Below are positions 57,702 through 64,000 of a stretch of DNA of 64,000 nt, in pieces. The stretch is taken from positions 62,001-126,000 of the forward strand of contig LYSY01000004.1 in the NCBI GenBank assembly GCA_001657395.1. The letters are read 5' to 3'. The notes under the pieces are model-generated. The model was not told the origin of the DNA. It was given only the letters and a program-made list of their open reading frames with translations, and did not search any database. Numbering within the stretch: position 1 is the first letter of the stretch; each line of letters begins with the position of its first letter. The translations under genes were made by a program, and so were the position numbers. Source of the DNA: Rhodospirillales bacterium BBD 1991-14. Its GTDB lineage: Bacteria; Pseudomonadota; Alphaproteobacteria; Kiloniellales; Kiloniellaceae.

Positions 57702-58280
57702 GTGCTGCAGGCGCTGCATCTGGTGACGGCGCTGCTGGTCCTGGCGCAGGTCGTGCTGGCGGCGGTCAACGCCCTGGTCTACGAAGGCAATCCCGTGCTC
57801 GCCGAGGCGGCGGTGCAGGCGCACCTGTCTTTCGGCGCGACGATCCTCGTGCTGACGGTTCTGCGCTTCGTCTGCCGCCTCTCCCTGGGCGTTCCCGCGC
57901 TGCCCGACGACATGCCGCCGGCGGCGCGCCGGGCCGCGCAGGCCGTGCATGCCTCCCTCTACCTGCTGCTGCTGGCGCTGCCGCTGAGCGGCTATGTGAA
58001 GCTGGCCGCGCTTGGCTATGAGGTCGTGCTCTTCGGCGTCCTGGCGCTGCCGGTCCTGCCGTTCGATCCGGCTCTGGCTTCGGCGGCGCGCGATCTGCAC
58101 GCGGCAGCCGCCGTGCTCCTCGGCATCCTGCTTACAGGGCACATCGCTGCGGCAGTGTTTCACAGGCGGGTTTTCGGTCAGCCGGTGCTCCGGCGCATGT
58201 TTCCGCGCATGTTTCCAACGCGACGAAACCACGAACCGGCTGACCCCGGCCTTGCGGTTTCAGATCGCATAGGATGGTAG
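57702..58280 (+). CDS. Cytochrome b561-family membrane protein
   Basis: 192 residues from the GTG at 57702. The typical 'RYP...LQALHLVTALLVL' start of b561 proteins lies partly upstream in the same frame, which is open back to 57669, so a CTG start at 57672 with AAGGAAG before it is possible. Four helices with haem-ligand candidates in 'LHLVTAL', 'AHLSFGAT', 'AVHASLYL' and 'DLHAAAAVLLGILLTGHIAAAVFHRR'. It probably moves electrons between quinone and the P460-like protein. The 3' end overlaps the convergent epimerase gene. Confidence 0.82.
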   Translation: MLQALHLVTALLVLAQVVLAAVNALVYEGNPVLAEAAVQAHLSFGATILVLTVLRFVCRLSLGVPALPDDMPPAARRAAQAVHASLYLLLLALPLSGYVKLAALGYEVVLFGVLALPVLPFDPALASAARDLHAAAAVLLGILLTGHIAAAVFHRRVFGQPVLRRMFPRMFPTRRNHEPADPGLAVSDRIGW

Positions 58281-59159
58281 CACCGCTTCCAGCGCCGTCG
58301 CTTCGACGCCCAGGTCGCCGAGGGTCAGCGCTCCATCCGTGACCACGTTGTCCTGCCGCATCAGGGCGACCTGTGCCGGTGTGATGGGCGGGTGCGGAAG
58401 GACAGAGGCCAGCGTCGCGAGGCCCTGCCAGACAGCAAAGGGCAGGGGCAGCAGGCCCGGTCTGCGGCCGATCTGCGCCGCCACCAGTTCCAGGAGCGCG
58501 CGGTAGCTGTAGGTTTCGGGTCCGCCCAGGTCGTAGACGGCCCCCGGCGCTGCCGGATGCTGCAGGGCGGCGCCAACCGCTGCCGCGACGTCGCCGACGA
58601 AGACCGGCTGCAGCCGCGTGGCGCCGCTTCCGAAGAGCGGGACCACCGGGCTGCGCCCGATAATCCCTGCCAGCGCGTTGACGAAGCTGTCGCCGGGCCC
58701 GAACAGCACGCTGGGGCGCAGGATCGTCGCCATGGGAAGGACGTCCAGCACCAGCGCTTCCCCCTTGGCCCGGGAGCGCACATAGGCGGACGGCGAGTTC
58801 AAATCCGCACCGATGCCGGAGATCTGGACAAGACGTGCGATCCCCTGCGCCGCGCAGTGCTGCGCGACAGCGCGCGCGCCCTCTTCGTGGATGGCCGCGA
58901 AGGTCTCGTCGCCCTGCTCCACATAGAGACCGACGGCGTTCACCGCTGCGTCCGCTCCCTGCAGCGCCGCGGCAACCGAGTCCGCGTCGCGCAGGTCGGC
59001 CCGCACCGCCTCTGCGCCCGCTACTCCGACCCGCTCGGGACGGCGGGCAGCGGCGCGCACGGGAATGGACCCTGCGACCAGGTGACGAACGATCTCGCGG
59101 CCGAGAAATCCCGAGCCGCCGAAGACCGTGACCTGCCCGGGGCGCGGTTGCGATGCCAT
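58260..59159 (-). CDS. Complex I NDUFA9-like NAD(P)-binding protein
   Basis: 299 residues. Extended/atypical SDR fold: 'VTVFGGSGFLGREIVRHLVA' loop, 'RADLRDADSVAAALQGADAAVNAVG', 'SAYVRSRAKGEALV' (YxxxK variant), 'LRPSVLFGPGDSFVN'. These features match the NDUFA9/NAD-dependent epimerase subgroup that is common in alphaproteobacteria. The 3' end overlaps cytochrome b561 by 21 bp on the other strand. It is divergent from the SDR at 59331. Confidence 0.88.
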   Translation of the reverse strand: MASQPRPGQVTVFGGSGFLGREIVRHLVAGSIPVRAAARRPERVGVAGAEAVRADLRDADSVAAALQGADAAVNAVGLYVEQGDETFAAIHEEGARAVAQHCAAQGIARLVQISGIGADLNSPSAYVRSRAKGEALVLDVLPMATILRPSVLFGPGDSFVNALAGIIGRSPVVPLFGSGATRLQPVFVGDVAAAVGAALQHPAAPGAVYDLGGPETYSYRALLELVAAQIGRRPGLLPLPFAVWQGLATLASVLPHPPITPAQVALMRQDNVVTDGALTLGDLGVEATALEAVLPSYAI

Positions 59160-59330
59160 GACGTTTCAGCCTCCGCGACCGAGTGTAGGGACCACGGCCG
59201 CCGCTGCAAAGCACTGGCTGCCGCGCGTTCTGGCTGGCTGCTTGCGCCCAGCGCTGGGCATTGTATCGTCTGGTCCTTCCCAGCGCCGCGCGCCGACTTC
59301 CCACCGCCAGAGGACCGACAGGAGAAAACC

Positions 59331-60089
59331 ATGTCCGCCACCTTCGCGACCTACCCCAGCCTTGCCGGCAAGACCGTTTTCGTGACCGGCGGCGCGTCAG
59401 GCATCGGTGCTGAGATCGTGACCGCCTTTGCCGCCCAGGGCGCGAAGGTCGGCTTCGTCGACCTGGACGCGGCGGCGAGCGCGGCCTTGGCCGAGAAGCT
59501 TGGCGGCGCAGTTGCCTTCGAAATCTGTGATCTGCGCGATATCGACGCGCTGCGTGCCGCCTTTGCCGCCCTGCGTGAGACGCTGGGCCCGGCCGGCGTG
59601 CTGGTGAACAACGCCGCGCGCGACGACCGCCACGACTGGCGCGACACCACGGCGGACTACTTCGACGACCGCATCGCCACCAACCTGCGCCACATGTTCT
59701 TCGCCATCCAGGCGGTGGCCCCCGACATGATCGAAGCCGGCGGCGGCGCCATCATCAACATGGGCTCCAATTCCTGGTGGGAGGCGGGGGGCGGCTTTCC
59801 CGCCTACGCCACCGCCAAGGCCGCCGTGCACGGCCTGACCCGCACCATGGCGCGTGATCTGGGCGACCACCGGATCCGGGTGAACACCGTGGTGCCCGGC
59901 TGGATCATGACCGAACGCCAGAAGGAACTCTGGGTGACGCCGGAGGCCATCGAGAAGCACCGGGAGCGCCAATGCCTGCCCGATCTGATCGAGCCGGTCT
60001 ACGTTGCCCGCATGGTGGTCTTTCTGGCCTCCGACGACGCCGCCATGTGCAGTGCCAACAACTACATGGTCGAAGCCGGATCGATCTAG
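59331..60089 (+). CDS. SDR-family oxidoreductase
   Basis: 252 residues behind AGGAGA. Classical SDR: TGGASGIG loop, NNAA, Ser in 'NMGSNSWW', YATAK pair and 'VPGWIMTERQKELW', as in sugar or polyol dehydrogenases (xylose or fucose type). Stand-alone gene. The 3' end is followed by a short imperfect duplication and then by the 14-bp tandem array. Confidence 0.9.
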   Translation: MSATFATYPSLAGKTVFVTGGASGIGAEIVTAFAAQGAKVGFVDLDAAASAALAEKLGGAVAFEICDLRDIDALRAAFAALRETLGPAGVLVNNAARDDRHDWRDTTADYFDDRIATNLRHMFFAIQAVAPDMIEAGGGAIINMGSNSWWEAGGGFPAYATAKAAVHGLTRTMARDLGDHRIRVNTVVPGWIMTERQKELWVTPEAIEKHRERQCLPDLIEPVYVARMVVFLASDDAAMCSANNYMVEAGSI

Positions 60090-60112
60090 CCGGGTCGATC
60101 CGGGCGAAGCAC

Positions 60113-60193
60113 GCTGGCCTTAGCCTGCTGGCCTTAGCCTGCTGGCCTTAGCCTGCTGGCCTTAGCCTGCTGGCCTTAGCCTGCTGGCCTTAG
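60113..60193. repeat. 14-bp tandem repeat array (5.8 copies)
   Basis: The unit GCTGGCCTTAGCCT is repeated five times without change from 60113 and then partially to 60193. It fills the gap between two convergent genes. Its last copy provides the stop codon of the DsrE-like gene (TTA at 60190-60192 read on the minus strand). Each unit contains the partial palindrome AGGCC/GGCCT, so the RNA could fold into several hairpins. Confidence 0.95.
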
Positions 60194-60636
60194 AAGGTGA
60201 ACAGCCGCGTGTCGTCCTTCAGCAGGCCGGCGGCGATGGCCGGCGGCTTGGCGACGCCGACACCGGCGATCAGGTCGGCGGCGGTCTTGCCGCTGTTGGG
60301 CAGGTAGAGCGCGCAGACCTGGGGCTGCACCCCCATCTCGATCAGTTGCATCAGCATGCCCTGGGGCGTCGCGCCGCGCGGCTTCAGAACCGTCTGCGGT
60401 GCGTCCTTGAGAGCAAGGTCGCCGCCGGGGCCGCAGAGCAGCATCTCCACTTCCGCGCCCTGCCGGACCGCCTGGATCGACAGCACCATGGCCATGCCCT
60501 GGGTCTGAGGTTCCGGCGAGGTGACGACGACGAAGAGGGTTTCCTTGTCGCTGCTGGCCTGCGCGGGGGCCAAAGCCGGGCCGAGGCCCAGCGCGTTCGC
60601 AAGTATCATGACAACCGCAACAGCGATCTGTCTCAT
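60190..60636 (-). CDS. Secreted DsrE-like protein
   Basis: 148 residues from the ATG at 60636 behind AAGGAGAA. Signal peptide about 1-27. DsrE/F-like alpha/beta fold: 'ETLFVVVTSPEPQTQGMAMVLSIQAVRQGAEVEMLLCGPGGDLAL' and 'QPQVCALYLPNSGK'; the two Cys could act in sulfur or thiol chemistry. Located 66 bp downstream of the peroxiredoxin gene on the same strand, so they are likely co-expressed. Its stop codon lies inside the tandem repeat array. Confidence 0.8.
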   Translation of the reverse strand: MRQIAVAVVMILANALGLGPALAPAQASSDKETLFVVVTSPEPQTQGMAMVLSIQAVRQGAEVEMLLCGPGGDLALKDAPQTVLKPRGATPQGMLMQLIEMGVQPQVCALYLPNSGKTAADLIAGVGVAKPPAIAAGLLKDDTRLFTF

Positions 60637-60701
60637 GACGTCTTCTCCTTGTTGATCGGGAAAAGCGGACTGGTGTTCGCCCGGGCTCCAGGTCCCGGGC
60701 T

Positions 60702-61361
60702 TTAGGCCGCGATTTCCTTTTTGCAAAAGTACCAGTCGGTGTACTCGTAGCCGTCTTGCCGGCGTGCCTCAGCCTCTTCGGCGGTCTGCGGCGGCGGAAC
60801 GATCACCTTGTCGCCGGGCTGCCAGCCTTCCGGCGTGGCCACGCCGTGGACGTCGCTGGTCTGCAGCGCTTCGAGCAGCCGCAGGAGTTCCGGCACCGAA
60901 CGGCCGTTGCTCATGGGGTAGTAGACCATGGCGCGCAGCAGGCCTTCGGGGTCGATGAGAAAAGTCGCGCGCACGGCCGAGGTGTCGCTGGCGCCCGGCT
61001 GGATCATGCCGTAGGCCCGCGCTACAGCCATCGAAAGGTCTTCGATGATGGGGAAGGGGATCTCGACGCCGAAGTTCTCCTTGATGTTCCGCAGCCAGGC
61101 GAGATGGGCGAACCTGCTGTCGATAGACAGCCCCAGCAGATCGCAGTTCAGGGCCTGAAACTCGTCATATGCCCTGGCAAAGGCGATGAACTCGGTCGTG
61201 CAGACCGGAGTGAAGTCGGCGGGATGGGAGAACAGAACCAGCCAACGTCCGCGGTAGTCTGCGAGGGTTCGGGAGCCGGCTGTGGTCCTGACCTCGAAGG
61301 CCGGCGCCGGTGCATTGAGTTGCGGCATCGCGAGTTGCGCTTGTGGATCTTCCTTGAACAT
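60702..61361 (-). CDS. Peroxiredoxin (Prx6/AhpC-type)
   Basis: 219 residues from the ATG at 61361; the GTG at 61373 has the AGGAAG too close. Peroxidatic Cys in 'SHPADFTPVCTTEF', the PxxxTxxC motif, with the catalytic Arg in 'SAVRATFLIDPEG'. The long C-terminal arm ('GWQPGDKVIVPPP...DWYFCKKEIAA') is that of the Prx6 group, with one extra Cys near the end. Reduces H2O2 and organic peroxides. It forms a probable operon with the DsrE-like gene. Confidence 0.93.
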   Translation of the reverse strand: MFKEDPQAQLAMPQLNAPAPAFEVRTTAGSRTLADYRGRWLVLFSHPADFTPVCTTEFIAFARAYDEFQALNCDLLGLSIDSRFAHLAWLRNIKENFGVEIPFPIIEDLSMAVARAYGMIQPGASDTSAVRATFLIDPEGLLRAMVYYPMSNGRSVPELLRLLEALQTSDVHGVATPEGWQPGDKVIVPPPQTAEEAEARRQDGYEYTDWYFCKKEIAA

Positions 61362-61537
61362 TTCGGATTGCACCTTCCTGGGTGGTTGATGGTGCGCCGA
61401 GTGTTTCCGCGCCGCGGGACGGGCGGCCTCTGACGCTCTTGCGCCTGTCTAGAGCGCCGACGGCGGGCGGTCGGTGACAAAGTCACCGGAATGCCCCGCG
61501 ACATTGCGCCTCAGGGCACGGCGGAGGAGGTTTGACG

Positions 61538-62455
61538 TCAGCCGGCGAGACCCGGGGTCTGGCGCACGTAGTCCACGACGGAAGCTCTGAACCAGACCTG
61601 GGCCGGGTCGTTGTGGCAGCGCGGATGCCAGACCATCTGCAGGCCGAAGCCGTCGAGCTCGAACGGCAGGGGAAAGATGTCGAGGTTGGCGCCGCAGGTC
61701 ATGGCGAGCCGCTCGGGAAACACGCAGACAAGATCCGAGGTCTCGATCACCGGCGCGGCCAGCAGGAAGCTCGGCAGGGACACCTGCACCCGCCGGGCCC
61801 GTCCGATTTTTTCCAGCGCCCGGTCGACGGCGCCGACGAAGCCGCCGCCCTCCGGCGAAATGAGCAGGTGGTCGAGGCTGCAGAAGCCGTCCAGGTCCGG
61901 TGGGGTGGCACCACGCGGATGCCCCTTGCGTTGCGCGAAGACGAAGCCTTCCTGCAGCAGCGGGCGCGCCTTGGCATCGTTGAGGGTGACGAAGCTGGTG
62001 ACGATGCTTGCATCCAGCCGCCCGGACTCCAGGTCCTGCCAGGCCCGGTCGCTCCGGAACGGCATCATCGCCAGGCGGATCCCCGGCGCGCGGCGGCGCA
62101 GGTGGTTGACCAGTCCGCCCGACAGCATGGCATGCACATGATCCGTGCCGCCGAGCCGGAAGGTGTTCTCAGCCGTGGCCGGCTCGAAGGCCGCCTGGGC
62201 GCGCAGCAGCCCCTCCAGGTCCTGCAGAAGCCGGCGCAGCGGATCGCGGAGCGCCTCGGCGCGCAGGCTCGGCACCATCCTGCGGCCCGAGGAGACCAGA
62301 AGCGGATCGCCGAACAGTGCCCGCAGGCGCGCGAGCTGAGCCGACATCGCCGGCTGGCTGACCCCGACGCGCCGCGCCGCTGATGTCACGCTCCTTTCCT
62401 CGAGCAGCGCATCCAGGGATCGCAGCAGGTTGAGATCGAGGGTCTTCAAATCCAT
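61538..62455 (-). CDS. LysR-family transcriptional regulator
   Basis: 305 residues. HTH 'LNLLRSLDALLEERSVTSAARRVGVSQPAMSAQLARLRALFGDPLLV' (about 8-54) typical of the NodD/LinR-like subgroup, then the effector domain. It is divergent from the reductase at 62633, and a perfect TCAAATC-N9-GATTTGA palindrome with T-N11-A geometry lies just upstream of its start, so that gene pair is the likely target. Confidence 0.92.
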   Translation of the reverse strand: MDLKTLDLNLLRSLDALLEERSVTSAARRVGVSQPAMSAQLARLRALFGDPLLVSSGRRMVPSLRAEALRDPLRRLLQDLEGLLRAQAAFEPATAENTFRLGGTDHVHAMLSGGLVNHLRRRAPGIRLAMMPFRSDRAWQDLESGRLDASIVTSFVTLNDAKARPLLQEGFVFAQRKGHPRGATPPDLDGFCSLDHLLISPEGGGFVGAVDRALEKIGRARRVQVSLPSFLLAAPVIETSDLVCVFPERLAMTCGANLDIFPLPFELDGFGLQMVWHPRCHNDPAQVWFRASVVDYVRQTPGLAG

Positions 62456-62467
62456 TGAAGTGATAGG

Positions 62468-62490
62468 TCAAATCAATTTCATCGATTTGA
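62468..62490. promoter_or_regulatory. LysR operator candidate (TCAAATC-N9-GATTTGA)
   Basis: Perfect 7-bp inverted repeat, TCAAATC (62468-62474) and GATTTGA (62484-62490), with an AT-rich 9-bp centre. It contains the T-N11-A pattern (ATC-N9-GAT). It begins 12 bp upstream of the LysR start in the divergent promoter region. Confidence 0.75.
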
Positions 62491-62632
62491 ATTATGAAAC
62501 CCGGGCGGCCAGATGGCAATTCCTGAGACTCAAAAAGATCCCGCAGCACCGCATCCCCGCGGTGAACGGCCGCTCATCCGCAGCGGTCGGAGGGCAATTG
62601 CGAAAAGAGCAGATACAAAGAGGACCGTGATT

Positions 62633-63280
62633 ATGAAAATCGGATTCATCGGCAGCGGCAGCATGGCCCGTGCCCTGGCCGGCAAGTGGCAGGGCAAGCA
62701 TGACCTGCTGTTCAGCGCCAGGGACCTGGGGAAGGCGGCGCTGGTCGCTGCCGACTACGGCGCCCAGGCGGGCAACGCCCGCCAGGCGGCCGAGTTCGGC
62801 GACGTGGTGGTGCTGGCCACCCGCTGGGACGATGCACTCGACGCCGTCGCGCAGGCTGGCGGCGACGCTGTTTTCGCCGGCAAGGTGGTCATCGACATCA
62901 ACAACCCGGTCAGCACCGAGACCTTTCTGACCACGCGCGAAGACGGCCGCTCGCTGACCCAGGCTTTGGAAGAGGTCCTGCCCGGCGCCGAGATCGGCAA
63001 GGCCTTCAACATGGCCCAGGCCGCCGTCTGGGCGAACCCTGACATGACCTACGACGGGCGGCCCATGGTGACCCTCTTCACTGCCGAGACCGAACGCGCG
63101 ACGGAGACCATCGCGGACCTGATCCGCGACGTCGGCGCCGAACCCCTGAAGCTCGGCGGCAACGCCCACGCCTACCAGCTGGAGGCGGCGGCGGCGATCG
63201 TCATCAAGTTTCTCTTTGCCGGACGTGACCCGCAGACGATCCTCAACGTCATCCAGCCGGAAGTGAAACCGGTGCGCTGA
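62633..63280 (+). CDS. NADP-binding oxidoreductase, F420-dependent NADP reductase-like
   Basis: 215 residues from the ATG at 62633 behind GAGGA. Rossmann motif 'IGFIGSGSMARALAGKW' followed by 'DVVVLATRWDDALDAV', 'KVVIDINNPVS' and 'AEIGKAFNMAQAAVW', as in the F420H2:NADP oxidoreductase-like (NADP_Rdtase) family. Many bacterial members have no F420 and unknown substrates. Followed after 20 bp by an SDR gene, probably in one operon under the divergent LysR regulator. Confidence 0.88.
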   Translation: MKIGFIGSGSMARALAGKWQGKHDLLFSARDLGKAALVAADYGAQAGNARQAAEFGDVVVLATRWDDALDAVAQAGGDAVFAGKVVIDINNPVSTETFLTTREDGRSLTQALEEVLPGAEIGKAFNMAQAAVWANPDMTYDGRPMVTLFTAETERATETIADLIRDVGAEPLKLGGNAHAYQLEAAAAIVIKFLFAGRDPQTILNVIQPEVKPVR

Positions 63281-63300
63281 GCAAAGGAGAGACGACGGGT

Positions 63301-64000
63301 ATGGGCGGGACGGATCTCACCGGAAAGCACGTGGTGGTGGTCGGCGGCGGCAGCGGCATCGGACGGGCCGCGGCGCAGGCTGCCGTCGCGCAGGGCGCGC
63401 GGGTGACACTGTCGAGCCGCAACCGCGACAGGCTGGCCGAGGTCGCGCAGGCCATTGGCGGCGGGACCGCCGCCGTGCCGCTCGACATGACCGATGCACA
63501 GGGCGTCGCCGCCTGGGCCGGCGCCGTCGGGCCGCTCGATCATCTGGTGATCACGGCTTCCAGCGCCGCCCACGGCCCCTTTGCCGAGATGGAGATAGCG
63601 GCGCTCAGCGGCATGTTCGCAGCCAAGTTCTTCGGGCCCTACCAGACCGCGCGGGCCGCCCTGCCGCAGATCGGCGACGGGGGCTCCATCACCTTTTTCT
63701 CCGGCGTCCTCAGCCGGCGTCCCGGCCTCAACTGCGCCGGCCTGGGCGCGGTCAACGGCGCCGTCGAAGGTCTGGCCCGGGCGCTGGCGCTGGAACTGGG
63801 CCCCGCGATCCGGGTGAACTGCGTATCGCCGGGCATGGTGCGCTCCGAGGCCTATGCGGCGATGCCCGCCGAAGCGCGCGAGCGTATGTACGAAGCGACC
63901 GGCGAGTCGCTGCCGTTGGGCCGGGTCGGCGAGACGGCGGAGATCGCCCAGGCGGTCCTCTTCCTGATGACCAGCAGCTTCACCACCGGCGTCGTGCTCG
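63301..64000 (+). CDS. Atypical SDR-family protein, 3'-truncated by the window edge
   Basis: At least 233 residues from the ATG at 63301, open to the window end. Rossmann loop 'VVGGGSGIGRAAAQAA' (about 14-28), 'AAVPLDMTD', Ser134 in 'TFFSGVLS' and 'RVNCVSPGMVRSEA' keep the SDR fold. However, the catalytic YxxxK is replaced by L148-G-A-V-N152, and the NNAG motif by ITASS. The protein may therefore bind NAD(P) without classical SDR catalysis, or use other residues. GGAGA lies upstream. Co-transcribed with the reductase at 62633. Confidence 0.87.
   Translation, partial: MGGTDLTGKHVVVVGGGSGIGRAAAQAAVAQGARVTLSSRNRDRLAEVAQAIGGGTAAVPLDMTDAQGVAAWAGAVGPLDHLVITASSAAHGPFAEMEIAALSGMFAAKFFGPYQTARAALPQIGDGGSITFFSGVLSRRPGLNCAGLGAVNGAVEGLARALALELGPAIRVNCVSPGMVRSEAYAAMPAEARERMYEATGESLPLGRVGETAEIAQAVLFLMTSSFTTGVVL

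Noticed and set aside
60113-60193. 14-bp repeat array considered as a CRISPR
   Set aside because: The units are contiguous with no unique spacers and are far too short.

Overview
The window is GC-rich, densely packed bacterial chromosome with short intergenic gaps and frequent 4-bp stop/start overlaps. Gene content points to an alphaproteobacterium, probably of the Rhodospirillales/Kiloniellales type: two TRAP transporter sets, a MlaA/MlaC pair, DUF1127, urate hydroxylase PuuD, a ThiO-type thiamin operon, and many LysR and SDR genes. This placement is an inference from content; there is no rRNA or other marker. I see no tRNA, rRNA, insertion sequence, prophage or CRISPR array.

Layout. 1-4.4 kb: 3' part of a LysR regulator, a flavin-dependent (tryptophan-type) halogenase, and a divergent SDR/isochorismatase-fold pair. 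4.4-9.9 kb: a TPP riboswitch followed by thiC-thiO-thiS-thiG-thiE-thiD, a near-complete thiamin operon without thiF. 9.9-13.9 kb: a LysR gene divergent from puuD and guaD (purine catabolism), then a small lipoprotein. 13.9-20 kb: Lrp/AsnC regulator, PLP decarboxylase, DapA-family lyase, and a DctP/Q/M TRAP operon. 20-28 kb: ettA, a Gfo/Idh oxidoreductase, mlaC-mlaA, a BASS-family transporter, a hotdog thioesterase, a secreted pentapeptide-repeat protein and a Tat-exported intradiol dioxygenase. 28-36.7 kb: a ClC channel with CBS domains, an orphan locus (GNAT-like protein plus an unusual regulator plus a small XRE protein), an HxlR/methyltransferase pair, a DegP-like protein that has lost all three catalytic residues, and an AstE/AspA-family deacylase. 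36.8-39.1 kb: uvrD. 39.1-46.2 kb: a catabolic block (SDR, TAXI-TRAP transporter, two-headed GntR regulator, Ldh-family dehydrogenase, second SDR) lying between uvrD and prmA. 46.4-50.4 kb: prmA, a two-motif DUF1127 protein, aminopeptidase P and a small unknown protein. 50.4-53.7 kb: a 530-bp non-coding stretch with an orphan terminator, then an IorAB-type molybdenum hydroxylase. 53.7-58.3 kb: two secreted proteins, a LysR regulator, a cytochrome P460-like protein and a cytochrome b561, tied together by two perfect GATAA-N7-TTATC sites. 58.3-64 kb: NDUFA9-like epimerase, SDR, DsrE-like and peroxiredoxin genes, and a LysR gene divergent from an NAD(P)-binding reductase and a catalytically atypical SDR cut by the window end.

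How the genes work together. The thi operon makes the thiazole (ThiO, ThiS, ThiG) and the pyrimidine (ThiC, ThiD), couples them (ThiE), and is controlled by TPP. PuuD plus GuaD carry guanine towards urate breakdown. Both TRAP systems carry a hairpin between the binding-protein gene and the permease gene, which could give more binding protein than permease. The TAXI-TRAP block has a shared palindrome in both of its outward promoters, probably bound by its own GntR protein.

Most novel candidates: the LysR/P460 regulon with T-N11-A operators, the triple-mutant DegP-like pseudoprotease, the two-headed GntR regulon, the 30-32.5 kb GNAT-like/regulator locus, and a recurring pattern of short tandem duplications at gene ends, often spanning the stop codon.
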